A stretch of 5,547 bases of DNA from Campylobacteraceae bacterium (GTDB taxonomy: Bacteria > Campylobacterota > Campylobacteria > Campylobacterales > Sulfurovaceae). The notes under the pieces were generated by a model that searched no databases, was not told the origin of the DNA, and saw only the letters and a program-made list of their open reading frames with translations. The position numbers and the translations under genes were made by a program. Numbering within the stretch: position 1 is the stretch's first letter; each line of letters starts with the position of its first letter. The stretch spans positions 1-5,547 of the forward strand of contig JALWVW010000170.1 in the NCBI GenBank assembly GCA_027079365.1. Reading direction: 5' to 3'. Shown in pieces: positions 1 to 5,547 of this stretch.

Positions 1-2
1 AG

Positions 3-1019
3 GTAGGGCTCTTCTACCCACCTGATCCCGCCAGTGAAGAGTACTCCACACTTGGTGGCAATGTCAGCGAAAATGCAGGCGGTATGCGTGCTGCCAAATA
101 CGGCATCACCAAAGATTTTGTCATGGCAATGCGTGCGGTGCGAGCCAATGGTGAGATTATCCGTGCCGGAAAACGCACGATCAAAGATGTCGCAGGGTAC
201 AACATCGCGGGTATCCTCATTGCCTCTGAGGGCACACTGGCGATCACCACAGAGATCACCCTCAAACTCATCCCCAAGCCACGATTCACCAAAGCCTATA
301 TGGGTATTTTTCCTTCTGTAGAAGATGCAATGAATGCTGTTTTTAGATCCCTCGCTACTGGCGCCAATCCTGTGGCAATGGAATTTATCGATTCGCTGGT
401 GGTGCACTCCCTCAAAGAGAAGATTGGTATCTCCCTCCCCGAAGATGCCAGTGCCCTGCTGATCGGAGATGTGGACGGCAATGTCATCGAGGAGGTAGCC
501 TTTCAGTTGAAAACATTGGAGAGGTCATTCAGGGAGAACCATGCTCAGGACTTCATTGTTGCAGATCCCGGTGAGGAGAGAGACAGACTCTGGTATGCCA
601 GACGCTCCGCCTCCCCTTCAGTGACCTATTACGGTGACAAAAAGCTCAATGAAGACATCTCTGTGCCCAGATCCATGCTCCCGGAAGCCCTTAAGCGTAT
701 CTATGCCATCGGAGACAAATACGACCTGAAAGTACCCTGTTTTGGACATGCCGGAGATGGCAATATCCATGTCAATGTGATGCTTGATGGCAGTGACAAG
801 GTCGCACTTGCCAATGGCCACAAAGCGATCGAGGAGATCTTTGAACTGGTCGTAGAGATGGGGGGCACTCTGAGCGGCGAGCACGGTATCGGTACCAGTA
901 AGGCTCCCTATATGCATATCGCTTTCAATGCAGCAGAGCTACAGCTCTTTAGGGATATCAAGCGGGCGTTTGACCCCAACAATATTCTCAACCCTGGAAA
1001 AATGGGACTGCCGAGCTAG
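3..1019 (+). CDS. glcD: FAD-linked 2-hydroxyacid oxidase, GlcD type (5' end missing)
   Basis: Probable glycolate/D-lactate oxidase subunit, which oxidises a 2-hydroxyacid to the 2-oxoacid and passes electrons through bound FAD to the respiratory chain. The frame is open from base 3, giving 338 visible residues. GlcD proteins run to about 460 residues, so roughly the first 120, including the start of the FAD-binding PCMH domain, lie outside the window. Visible FAD-domain motifs are FYPPDP (residues 4-9 of the fragment), TLGGNVSENAGGMRA (16-30) and KDVAGYNIAG followed by SEGTLAITTE. The C-terminal oxidase domain carries GHAGDGNIHVN and GGTLSGEHGIG, whose histidines are conserved in the family, and ends with the usual FDPNNILNPGKM. 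No frameshift is seen. The downstream yihY-like gene is 58 nt away on the same strand. The family is clear, but the substrate (glycolate, D-lactate or another hydroxyacid) cannot be read from the sequence. No partner GlcE or GlcF gene is visible. Confidence 0.93.
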   Translation, partial: VGLFYPPDPASEEYSTLGGNVSENAGGMRAAKYGITKDFVMAMRAVRANGEIIRAGKRTIKDVAGYNIAGILIASEGTLAITTEITLKLIPKPRFTKAYMGIFPSVEDAMNAVFRSLATGANPVAMEFIDSLVVHSLKEKIGISLPEDASALLIGDVDGNVIEEVAFQLKTLERSFRENHAQDFIVADPGEERDRLWYARRSASPSVTYYGDKKLNEDISVPRSMLPEALKRIYAIGDKYDLKVPCFGHAGDGNIHVNVMLDGSDKVALANGHKAIEEIFELVVEMGGTLSGEHGIGTSKAPYMHIAFNAAELQLFRDIKRAFDPNNILNPGKMGLPS

Positions 1020-1033
1020 GCTTCGGCAGACTC
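1004..1033 (+). other. Stem-loop spanning the glcD stop codon
   Basis: CTGCCGA at 1008-1014 pairs with TCGGCAG at 1023-1029 around an 8-nt loop that contains the TAG stop. After one A-A mismatch, three more pairs (one of them G-U) extend the stem outward to 1004 and 1033. No T-tract follows, so it does not look like a standard intrinsic terminator. It could affect mRNA stability or separate glcD expression from the next gene. It may also be chance, since half of it is coding sequence. Confidence 0.35.
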
Positions 1034-1077
1034 AGCCCCTTAGTGCACCTAAGTTCACCAAAGACAAATGGAAAAAG

Positions 1078-1899
1078 ATGAAACCAAACATACTTTTACG
1101 CAACTACTATATTTTTCTCAGAGACTTTTTCAAAGACCTTTTCGATGACAAGATCGGTCATTATGCCTCCAGTCTCAGCTGGAGTACGCTCTTCTCCATT
1201 ATTCCTCTCATGGCAATTATGCTTTGGGTATTTACTACGCTTCCTATGTTTAAGAGTGTCTATGACAAGATAGAGAAACTGATCTTCTCCAACCTTATGC
1301 CCACGGACTCCAAAGAAGTGATGGGCTATATTAACACCTTTATCGATAATGCAGACAAAATGGGGACAGTAGGCATCATCTATGTACTCTTTGCCGTCTT
1401 TATGTTTTTTAAAAACTACGACTATATTGTCAATGATATTTTCAATGTACCCGGCAGGGGCCTCTGGAGAGCCCTGCGAACCTATCTACTGCTGATCATT
1501 GTCATCCCAGCCATGATGGGTGCCTCTTTTTACCTCTCATCCTTTATTCAAGGCTACTTGGATAAAAACAGTATCACCAGCGCTATCCATCTGTTTTATT
1601 TCCTGCCCTACCTTATCGTCTGGACGCTGTTTTATATCAGCTATCAACTCTCCCCCAACACCCATGTCTCTACACAGGCAGCCACTGTCAGCTCTTTTAT
1701 AGCTTCGCTGATCTGGTACCTCTCCAAAAGCGGCTTTGTTTTCTATGTAGTACACAACAAAACCTATGCCAGCATCTATGGCGGTATCTCCACACTGCTC
1801 TTCTTTTTTCTCTGGATCTATATCTCCTGGGCGATCTTTCTGCATGGACTCAAATTTTGTGAACTGCTGAACAAAGATGAGGAGATAGAGCAGATCTAA
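1078..1899 (+). CDS. YihY/BrkB-family inner-membrane protein (UPF0761 type)
   Basis: Polytopic inner-membrane protein of 273 residues from the ATG at 1078. The family is often labelled ribonuclease BN; that label is now generally regarded as an error, since the true RNase BN is a soluble metallo-hydrolase. The real function is not firmly known. Family hallmarks are the N-terminal SSLSWSTLFSIIPLMAI (31-47), corresponding to the conserved small-residue/aromatic/S-x-x-P helix, and the C-terminal YASIYGGISTLLFFFLWIY (230-248) ending in HGLKF. Six hydrophobic segments are visible at about 34-54, 97-115, 136-156, 170-190, 201-224 and 236-257. The tail is short and charged. The frame is open back to 928, but that extension overlaps glcD and looks noncoding. 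The ATG at 1078 has a weak GGA-containing leader five bases upstream. It is probably co-transcribed with glcD, though no functional link is evident. It converges on the araC-type gene, 23 nt away. Confidence 0.88.
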   Translation: MKPNILLRNYYIFLRDFFKDLFDDKIGHYASSLSWSTLFSIIPLMAIMLWVFTTLPMFKSVYDKIEKLIFSNLMPTDSKEVMGYINTFIDNADKMGTVGIIYVLFAVFMFFKNYDYIVNDIFNVPGRGLWRALRTYLLLIIVIPAMMGASFYLSSFIQGYLDKNSITSAIHLFYFLPYLIVWTLFYISYQLSPNTHVSTQAATVSSFIASLIWYLSKSGFVFYVVHNKTYASIYGGISTLLFFFLWIYISWAIFLHGLKFCELLNKDEEIEQI

Positions 1900-1918
1900 A
1901 AGAGCATCTTCAGCGCTC
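1898..1918 (-). terminator. Possible weak terminator of the AraC-type gene
   Basis: On the minus strand, GAGCG (1918-1914) can pair with TGCTC (1906-1902) around a 7-nt loop, followed by TTTT (1901-1898). The stem is only five pairs, one of them G-U, so the call is tentative. It sits in the 23-nt gap between the convergent yihY-like and araC-type genes and reaches into the yihY stop codon. On the plus strand the same stem is shorter and has no T-tract. Confidence 0.3.
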
Positions 1919-1922
1919 CTTC

Positions 1923-2804
1923 CTAAAGATACTTTACCGGCACACAATAGGTGATCTCAAACAGTGCATCTTCACTCAAAAAATGGTTCTTCTTGAAAAT
2001 AGTATAGGAGGGTTTTGTGGTGGTCTCATAGCCACTGTCCGGCAGCCAGTGGTGGTAGACCCACTGGATCAGCTTGAGGATATCCCCATACTTTCCCTCT
2101 ACCTCAAATGTCGCATAGATACCACCAAATACACTAAAAGTAGGCAGGTTGGTATTTTTGAGTTCTTTTTCATTCTCCGGTACCACACAAGCGACATAAT
2201 GACACTGATCCAGAGACGTAACAATAGGATTGTCATGGTACATACCGATCTCCATATAGTTTTCTATCTCGTTCGTATAGATCCAAGCCAGCATTTTCTG
2301 CCATACGGTCATAACCTTCTTGCTGTACCCTCTATGACGAATATAATAGGCCTTCCTGGGTGCCAGCTTAATGATCTTGGGTACCAGATGAGAAAAATCT
2401 GCATCTGAGATCGAAGCGGTCTCTGAGCTACTCAATATTCTGTTGGAATACTCTCTGTATCCCCCTTTTCTCCACGCCTTGGGTGTCATATCAAAGCGCT
2501 GTTTGAATGCCCGGATAAAAGAAGTCTGGGCACTGTATCCACACATATTGGCTACCTCGGTGATCGTAGAATGGCTGTTAGTGATCAGAAGATTAGAGGC
2601 TTTCTGCAGACGGATAGACTTGATCATCTCGTAGATATTGACACCCATCTGCTCTTTGAATATTTTATGAAAATGAAACTTACTGATACCAAAGCTTTCG
2701 GAGAGCTCATCGATATTGATATCTGTCTCTATATGATCCGTGATATAGTTCATCAAATCATTGGACAGACGGCTATGTTTTAGTTGTGTCTCTTTCTTGT
2801 GCAT
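1923..2804 (-). CDS. AraC-family regulator with GyrI-like effector-binding domain
   Basis: Transcription factor of 293 residues from the ATG at 2804. Unlike classical AraC, the DNA-binding domain is N-terminal. Helix-turn-helix 1 is around 30-56 (IDELSESFGISKFHFHKIFK). Helix-turn-helix 2 is around 80-113 (TEVANMCGYSAQTSFIRAFK, then the FDMTPKAWRK signature). A linker leads to a GyrI/SbmC-like domain at about 141-293, as in Rob-type regulators. It includes KLAPRKAYYIRHRGYS (146-161), IGMYHDNPIVT (186-196) and a final ITYCVPVKYL. Such domains bind small hydrophobic or cationic ligands in characterised relatives; the ligand here is unknown. The frame stays open to a GTG at 2861 (312 residues), but those 19 extra codons translate the intergenic direct repeats and do not resemble a family N-terminus, so 2804 is preferred. 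Only AGG directly abutting the ATG precedes it, with no normally spaced Shine-Dalgarno. It is divergent from the aminotransferase gene, its likeliest target besides itself. Confidence 0.9.
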   Translation of the reverse strand: MHKKETQLKHSRLSNDLMNYITDHIETDINIDELSESFGISKFHFHKIFKEQMGVNIYEMIKSIRLQKASNLLITNSHSTITEVANMCGYSAQTSFIRAFKQRFDMTPKAWRKGGYREYSNRILSSSETASISDADFSHLVPKIIKLAPRKAYYIRHRGYSKKVMTVWQKMLAWIYTNEIENYMEIGMYHDNPIVTSLDQCHYVACVVPENEKELKNTNLPTFSVFGGIYATFEVEGKYGDILKLIQWVYHHWLPDSGYETTTKPSYTIFKKNHFLSEDALFEITYCVPVKYL

Positions 2805-2818
2805 CCTACAGTATAGCA
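2804..2818 (-). promoter_or_regulatory. Candidate extended -10 promoter of the AraC-type gene
   Basis: Minus-strand TGCTATACT (2818-2810) matches the extended -10 form TGnTATAAT, which is the dominant housekeeping promoter signal in Campylobacterota, where -35 boxes are poorly conserved. Transcription would begin about six bases downstream, at or next to the A of the ATG at 2804, giving a leaderless or near-leaderless mRNA. The element overlaps the first direct-repeat copy, so a protein bound there would block it. A second candidate -10 for this gene lies farther upstream at 2878-2873. Confidence 0.4.
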
Positions 2819-2851
2819 CAAATTGTCTACAAATAGCACAAATTCTATACA
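2813..2851. repeat. Tandem direct repeat, 20-bp period (probable operator)
   Basis: ATAGCACAAATT occurs identically at 2813-2824 and 2833-2844, exactly 20 bp apart. The similarity continues into a looser tail (GTCTACA and CTATACA), so each unit is about 19 bp. A 20-bp centre-to-centre spacing puts the two copies on nearly the same DNA face, and it resembles the tandem half-sites bound by AraC-family dimers. A degenerate third element (TTCACAAAAATAG) begins at 2857. The site lies between the AraC-type gene and the divergent aminotransferase gene. It ends about 20 bp before the candidate -10 of the aminotransferase gene, a position suited to activation. The repeat is seen directly; its operator role is inferred. 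Confidence 0.55.
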
Positions 2852-2869
2852 TATTATTCACAAAAATAG

Positions 2870-2884
2870 TATATTATAGGGACA
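2870..2884 (+). promoter_or_regulatory. Candidate promoter of the aminotransferase gene, possibly bidirectional
   Basis: The nine bases TATATTATA (2870-2878) supply a -10-like TATATT or TATTAT on the plus strand and a perfect TATAAT (2878-2873) on the minus strand. Plus-strand transcription would start near 2884, leaving a leader of about 67 nt before the ATG at 2951. No good -35 is seen, and upstream DNA is AT-rich. A second TATAAAAT at 2928-2935 lies too close to the ribosome-binding site to be a likely -10. Confidence 0.4.
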
Positions 2885-2937
2885 CAATAGGTGAAGAATT
2901 AGATACTACAAACTGATAGAATATGCCTATAAAATCT

Positions 2938-2943
2938 AAGGAG
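2938..2943 (+). promoter_or_regulatory. Strong ribosome-binding site of the aminotransferase gene
   Basis: AAGGAG lies seven bases upstream of the ATG at 2951, which is near-ideal spacing, and it fixes that ATG as the start. It is clearly the best Shine-Dalgarno sequence seen before any gene in the window. This suggests the aminotransferase is well translated once transcribed. Confidence 0.8.
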
Positions 2944-2950
2944 AAACATA

Positions 2951-4087
2951 ATGAAACGATCATTTATCAGAGAGATACTCGAACATACCACCAACAACAC
3001 CATCTCCTTTGCCGGCGGTCTGCCGGATGAGAAGCTATTCCCCCATCAGGCGCTCAGAGATGCTGCCTCCCATATACTTAGTGATGCCCGGTCATTGCAG
3101 TATAGCAACTCACAAGGGCACTTGCCATTGAGAAACAAGATCGCTCACCTCTATACTGCTGAGGGATTTGAGACCAATGCCGACAATATCATGATCACCT
3201 CAGGTGCACAGCAGGCATTGGATATCATCTCCCGCTATTATCAGCATCAGCAGATCACCACAGAGACACCCTCTTATCTGGGTGCCATGAACCTGTTTGA
3301 CCTCAACGGACTTGCACAGTACCCAGTGACACTGCGTAGTGATGGCATAGATACAGAAGCCTTCGAAAAGAGCCTTTCACGTACCAAGCTTACCTACCTG
3401 GTCCCGGATTACCAAAATCCCACCGGATATACCTACAGCCAGAAGAAGCGGGAAGAGGTCGCCAGAATCATCAAGGTACAGCAGGGGATACTGATAGAGG
3501 ACGCACCCTATAGTGAGCTCTATTTCAAAGAAAAACAGCAGAGTATCAGCAGGCTGATCCCCAAACAGAGTTTTCATTTAGGCAGTTTTTCCAAAGTGCT
3601 CGCCCCTGGCCTTCGTCTGGGCTGGATCAGAGCAGATAAAACACTGCTGGAACCCCTGCTTGCCTACAAAGAGGCTATGGATCTTCATAGCAGCGGACTC
3701 TCCCAAATGATCCTGGATCACTATCTGACAGATCTGCATGGATATAGAAGTCATACCATGCTGCTCAGAAAAATGTATGGCAAGAAGATGCAGCTTTTTA
3801 AAACTTATCTTGATGAACTCCTGCCCGAATTTGACTACACTGTGCCCCAAGGAGGTATGTTCATCTACGGTAGACTGCCTGGTATTAGCACTTCAACGCT
3901 CCTGACAAGTGCGCTTGAACGAGGGGTTTTGTTTGTGCCAGGGAGGGAATTCTTCCATACTGATCCAGAAGATGATACCATGAGGCTCAATTTCACCAAT
4001 TGTCGCGCCAAAGAGATCTATCAGGGGCTCAGCATATTGGCAGAACTATACAGAGAGACAAGAGGCAGGGATGCAAATGCCGCGTAG
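2951..4087 (+). CDS. PLP-dependent fold-type I aminotransferase (LysN / MocR-domain like)
   Basis: Cytosolic pyridoxal-phosphate enzyme of 378 residues, predicted to move an amino group between an amino acid and a 2-oxoacid. The start SFIREILEHT followed by SFAGGLPDEKLFP (19-31) matches the 2-aminoadipate aminotransferase (LysN) group and the aminotransferase half of MocR regulators; no winged-helix domain is attached here. Visible motifs are TSGAQQALD (83-91, phosphate-binding turn), YQNPTG (154-159, with N156), IEDAPYSELYF (182-192, with D184 and Y187) and GSFSKVLAPGLRLGW (211-225). K215 is the expected Schiff-base lysine. R345 in MRLNFTN is the expected substrate-carboxylate arginine. The catalytic set looks complete. 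Family members are usually 390-400 residues; the shortfall is at the N-terminus plus about two residues in the turn before ETPSYLGAM (105-113). Substrate is not readable: aminoadipate, aromatic, branched-chain or kynurenine activity are all possible. It is divergent from the AraC-type gene and convergent with comEC, 20 nt away. Confidence 0.9.
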   Translation: MKRSFIREILEHTTNNTISFAGGLPDEKLFPHQALRDAASHILSDARSLQYSNSQGHLPLRNKIAHLYTAEGFETNADNIMITSGAQQALDIISRYYQHQQITTETPSYLGAMNLFDLNGLAQYPVTLRSDGIDTEAFEKSLSRTKLTYLVPDYQNPTGYTYSQKKREEVARIIKVQQGILIEDAPYSELYFKEKQQSISRLIPKQSFHLGSFSKVLAPGLRLGWIRADKTLLEPLLAYKEAMDLHSSGLSQMILDHYLTDLHGYRSHTMLLRKMYGKKMQLFKTYLDELLPEFDYTVPQGGMFIYGRLPGISTSTLLTSALERGVLFVPGREFFHTDPEDDTMRLNFTNCRAKEIYQGLSILAELYRETRGRDANAA

Positions 4088-4107
4088 AATCATCGTGTAA
4101 CAATAAG

Positions 4108-5376
4108 TCATGCACACGCAAACAGATAGCCTGCATAGAGTAGTGCCGCCCCAAAGAGTAGCGCAAATGCCATTCTGCTCCAGACCGCAGCTACAGAGAG
4201 CCCGACATAAACAACTGTTGCCCAAAGTGGCATAAGCCTCTCTGTCCCTGCCTGTGCGAGATCAAACAGCCATAGCAGGCTGCCATCAAGTAGGTTACCT
4301 ACCCCTAAAAGATGCAATACAATAACCAGAGGATAGAAAGGAATAAAGAGTATCGACAACAAAGGTGACAAGAGTTGATAGGGCGTTGTCACGCCAAAGA
4401 CTGTATGCACAACGGGGAGCATCAGCACAAAGATACCAAACGGAATCACCAGTAGCGAAATGATCGCCTTGTGCACCCCTTTAGTATACTGCAGCAGAAG
4501 GAAGATATAGAACACGCCTGCGACAGAAAGCCAAAATCCAAGTGAGGCCAGTAGCGCGGGGGAAAGCGCCAAAAGTGCCAATACAATGGTTGTCAGAAAA
4601 GTAAAACTCAGTAACTCCATCCCCAGTAAGATGACAATCCATCCGACAAGCACCATCGCATAGGATCGCACCAGAGAGGGCGGAAACGCCACAAACCATA
4701 GATACAACCCTAGACCAAGTACCGTCGCAAGCCCCACATCCAAAAGTGAAAACCGATAAGGGAAATAACGCTGCTGCAACGGTCTATACAAAAGCAGCAG
4801 CACCCCATAGACAAGACTCCAGAGGATACCCAGATGAAAACCACTCAATGCCACCAGATGGCTCACCCCCAAGAGAGAGATCTTCTCCCTCAGTGCTTGT
4901 GGAAGCGGAGAGGCAAAGAAAATGGCTTGATAAAAAGAGTCCATCATGACATCTTCATGTTGATCGGCAACCTTCTGCTCCAGTAGCTGCTTGGTCGCAG
5001 GTGAAGAGGGGAGCACCTGTGTGATACGGCTCTTGATATAAAAAGAGCCCAGATAATCCAAAAACCCGATACGACTACTGGGATAGAGCGCAAGACGCAC
5101 CCTCTCTCCTCTGCGGTATTTCATGTTGTTGACACTGGTAAAAAATACGCTTCCTGCTTGACTACGGAGCTTGAGGACACTATATACCCTTCCGTTTCTC
5201 TTTTTGGGGTAGGTATTCAAGATAGTGGCTGTGGTGTAGTACAGAGGCTTTCCAACAAAATCCTTGTAGGATTGGTAAGAGAGAAAGAGTCTAATGGATA
5301 GCAACAACAATACCAGTAGTACAAAATAACCCCACTCTCTACGATCCTGAAAAAGTACGGGTTTTTCGATCACCAT
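4108..5376 (-). CDS. comEC: ComEC/Rec2-family DNA-uptake channel, short form
   Basis: Inner-membrane protein of 422 residues, expected to conduct single-stranded DNA into the cytoplasm during natural transformation. A first membrane segment (about 17-34) is followed by a soluble beta-rich region (about 43-120) resembling the N-terminal OB-like domain of ComEC. The competence membrane domain begins near residue 160. Its signature HLVALSGFHLGI (173-184) matches the conserved HLLAISGLHVG motif. Other matches are FPPSLVRSYAMVL (231-243) and LGFWLSVAGVF (279-289), with many hydrophobic helices continuing to the C-terminus. The C-terminal beta-lactamase-like nuclease domain of long ComEC proteins such as that of Bacillus (over 700 residues) is absent. 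Short forms are normal in Campylobacterota, for example in Helicobacter. The ATG directly follows the dnaB stop with no proximal Shine-Dalgarno, so translation probably depends on coupling to dnaB. Confidence 0.92.
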   Translation of the reverse strand: MVIEKPVLFQDRREWGYFVLLVLLLLSIRLFLSYQSYKDFVGKPLYYTTATILNTYPKKRNGRVYSVLKLRSQAGSVFFTSVNNMKYRRGERVRLALYPSSRIGFLDYLGSFYIKSRITQVLPSSPATKQLLEQKVADQHEDVMMDSFYQAIFFASPLPQALREKISLLGVSHLVALSGFHLGILWSLVYGVLLLLYRPLQQRYFPYRFSLLDVGLATVLGLGLYLWFVAFPPSLVRSYAMVLVGWIVILLGMELLSFTFLTTIVLALLALSPALLASLGFWLSVAGVFYIFLLLQYTKGVHKAIISLLVIPFGIFVLMLPVVHTVFGVTTPYQLLSPLLSILFIPFYPLVIVLHLLGVGNLLDGSLLWLFDLAQAGTERLMPLWATVVYVGLSVAAVWSRMAFALLFGAALLYAGYLFACA

Positions 5377-5547
5377 CTAGATAGGAGGCAACTCTACCTT
5401 GGCTTCGCGCATATCTATGTTGCCCTCTTCGTAAATCACCTCAAAAGGGGCATCGTTGCCTTTTTCCGAATCTACAAAACGGGTATAACGCTTCTGAAAG
5501 ATCAGCTCGACTGTCCCTGTCGGGCCATTTCGCTGCTTGCCGATAAT
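5377..5547 (-). CDS. dnaB: Replicative DNA helicase DnaB, C-terminal end only
   Basis: The last 56 codons and stop of the replicative helicase, which unwinds DNA ahead of the fork as a ring hexamer. The fragment begins IIGKQRNGPTGTVELIFQK and continues YTRFVD, the highly characteristic end of the RecA-like domain of DnaB. The KQRNGPTG segment is almost invariant in the family. The tail (residues 27-56) is acidic and ends VELPPI. The remainder of the gene, including the Walker motifs and the N-terminal domain, lies beyond the right edge. It is upstream of comEC in the same transcript, an arrangement also present in Helicobacter pylori. Confidence 0.95.
   Translation of the reverse strand: MIGKQRNGPTGTVELIFQKRYTRFVDSEKGNDAPFEVIYEEGNIDMREAKVELPPI

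Noticed and set aside
928..1077. N-terminal extension of the YihY-family frame from 928
   Set aside because: It overlaps the well-supported end of glcD in another frame, has no membrane-protein character and does not match the family; the ATG at 1078 gives a normal N-terminus.
1520..1702. Small open frame inside the yihY-like gene on the same strand
   Set aside because: It is fully contained in a strong membrane-protein gene in another frame, has no ribosome-binding site and no recognisable domain.
1983..2408. Plus-strand open frame of 141 codons opposite the AraC-type gene
   Set aside because: It is antisense to a clearly recognised regulator domain; its composition looks like a shadow and there is no start signal.
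2805..2861. GTG start at 2861 adding 19 residues to the AraC-type protein
   Set aside because: The extra residues are a translation of the AT-rich direct-repeat region, no ribosome-binding site precedes the GTG, and the family N-terminus starts naturally at the ATG at 2804.
4088..4107. Terminator between the convergent aminotransferase and comEC genes
   Set aside because: The 20-nt gap shows no inverted repeat or T-tract on either strand.
4746..4949. Plus-strand open frame opposite comEC
   Set aside because: Antisense shadow of the conserved HLVALSGFHLG membrane region, with low-complexity polar composition and no start signal.
1..5547. Mobile element, prophage, CRISPR or defence system
   Set aside because: No transposase, integrase, terminal inverted repeats, regular spacer array, tRNA attachment site or defence-type domain is visible on either strand; the genes look like vertically inherited core genes.

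Overview
The window looks like core chromosome of a Campylobacterota (epsilonproteobacterial) organism, most likely a Sulfurovum/Sulfurimonas-type sulfur oxidiser. This rests on three things: protein character, moderate GC with AT-rich intergenic DNA, and a dnaB-comEC gene pair, which is also found in Helicobacter. The genus is an inference; no marker gene settles it. There is no sign of a phage, insertion sequence, CRISPR array, tRNA or rRNA. Genes are tightly packed, and the longest gap between likely genes is about 146 bp.

Layout. The left edge holds the C-terminal three quarters of a GlcD-type FAD-linked 2-hydroxyacid oxidase on the + strand, ending at 1019. A 58-nt gap carrying a small hairpin separates it from a + strand YihY/BrkB-family inner-membrane protein (1078-1899). 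Converging on that is a - strand AraC-family regulator with a GyrI-like effector-binding domain (about 1923-2804). Divergent from the regulator is a LysN-like, PLP-dependent fold-type I aminotransferase (2951-4087). The right side is a - strand operon: dnaB (only its last 56 codons are present) followed directly by comEC, with no intergenic base (4108-5547).

How the parts may work together. The 146-bp region between the regulator and the aminotransferase is the most informative stretch. It carries two copies of a 12-bp identical element exactly 20 bp apart, a near-symmetric TATATTATA that could serve as a -10 in both directions, and an extended -10 for the regulator that ends six bases before its likely ATG. 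This fits an autoregulated AraC-type switch controlling the divergent aminotransferase. That link, and the ligand sensed by the GyrI-like domain, are inference. glcD and yihY may be co-transcribed but have no obvious shared function. dnaB and comEC appear translationally coupled; they encode the replicative helicase and the inner-membrane DNA-uptake channel.

I did not find a clearly new biological system here. The best leads are the regulatory architecture around 2800-2885 and the dnaB/comEC junction, where the two reading frames are continuous except for one stop codon.
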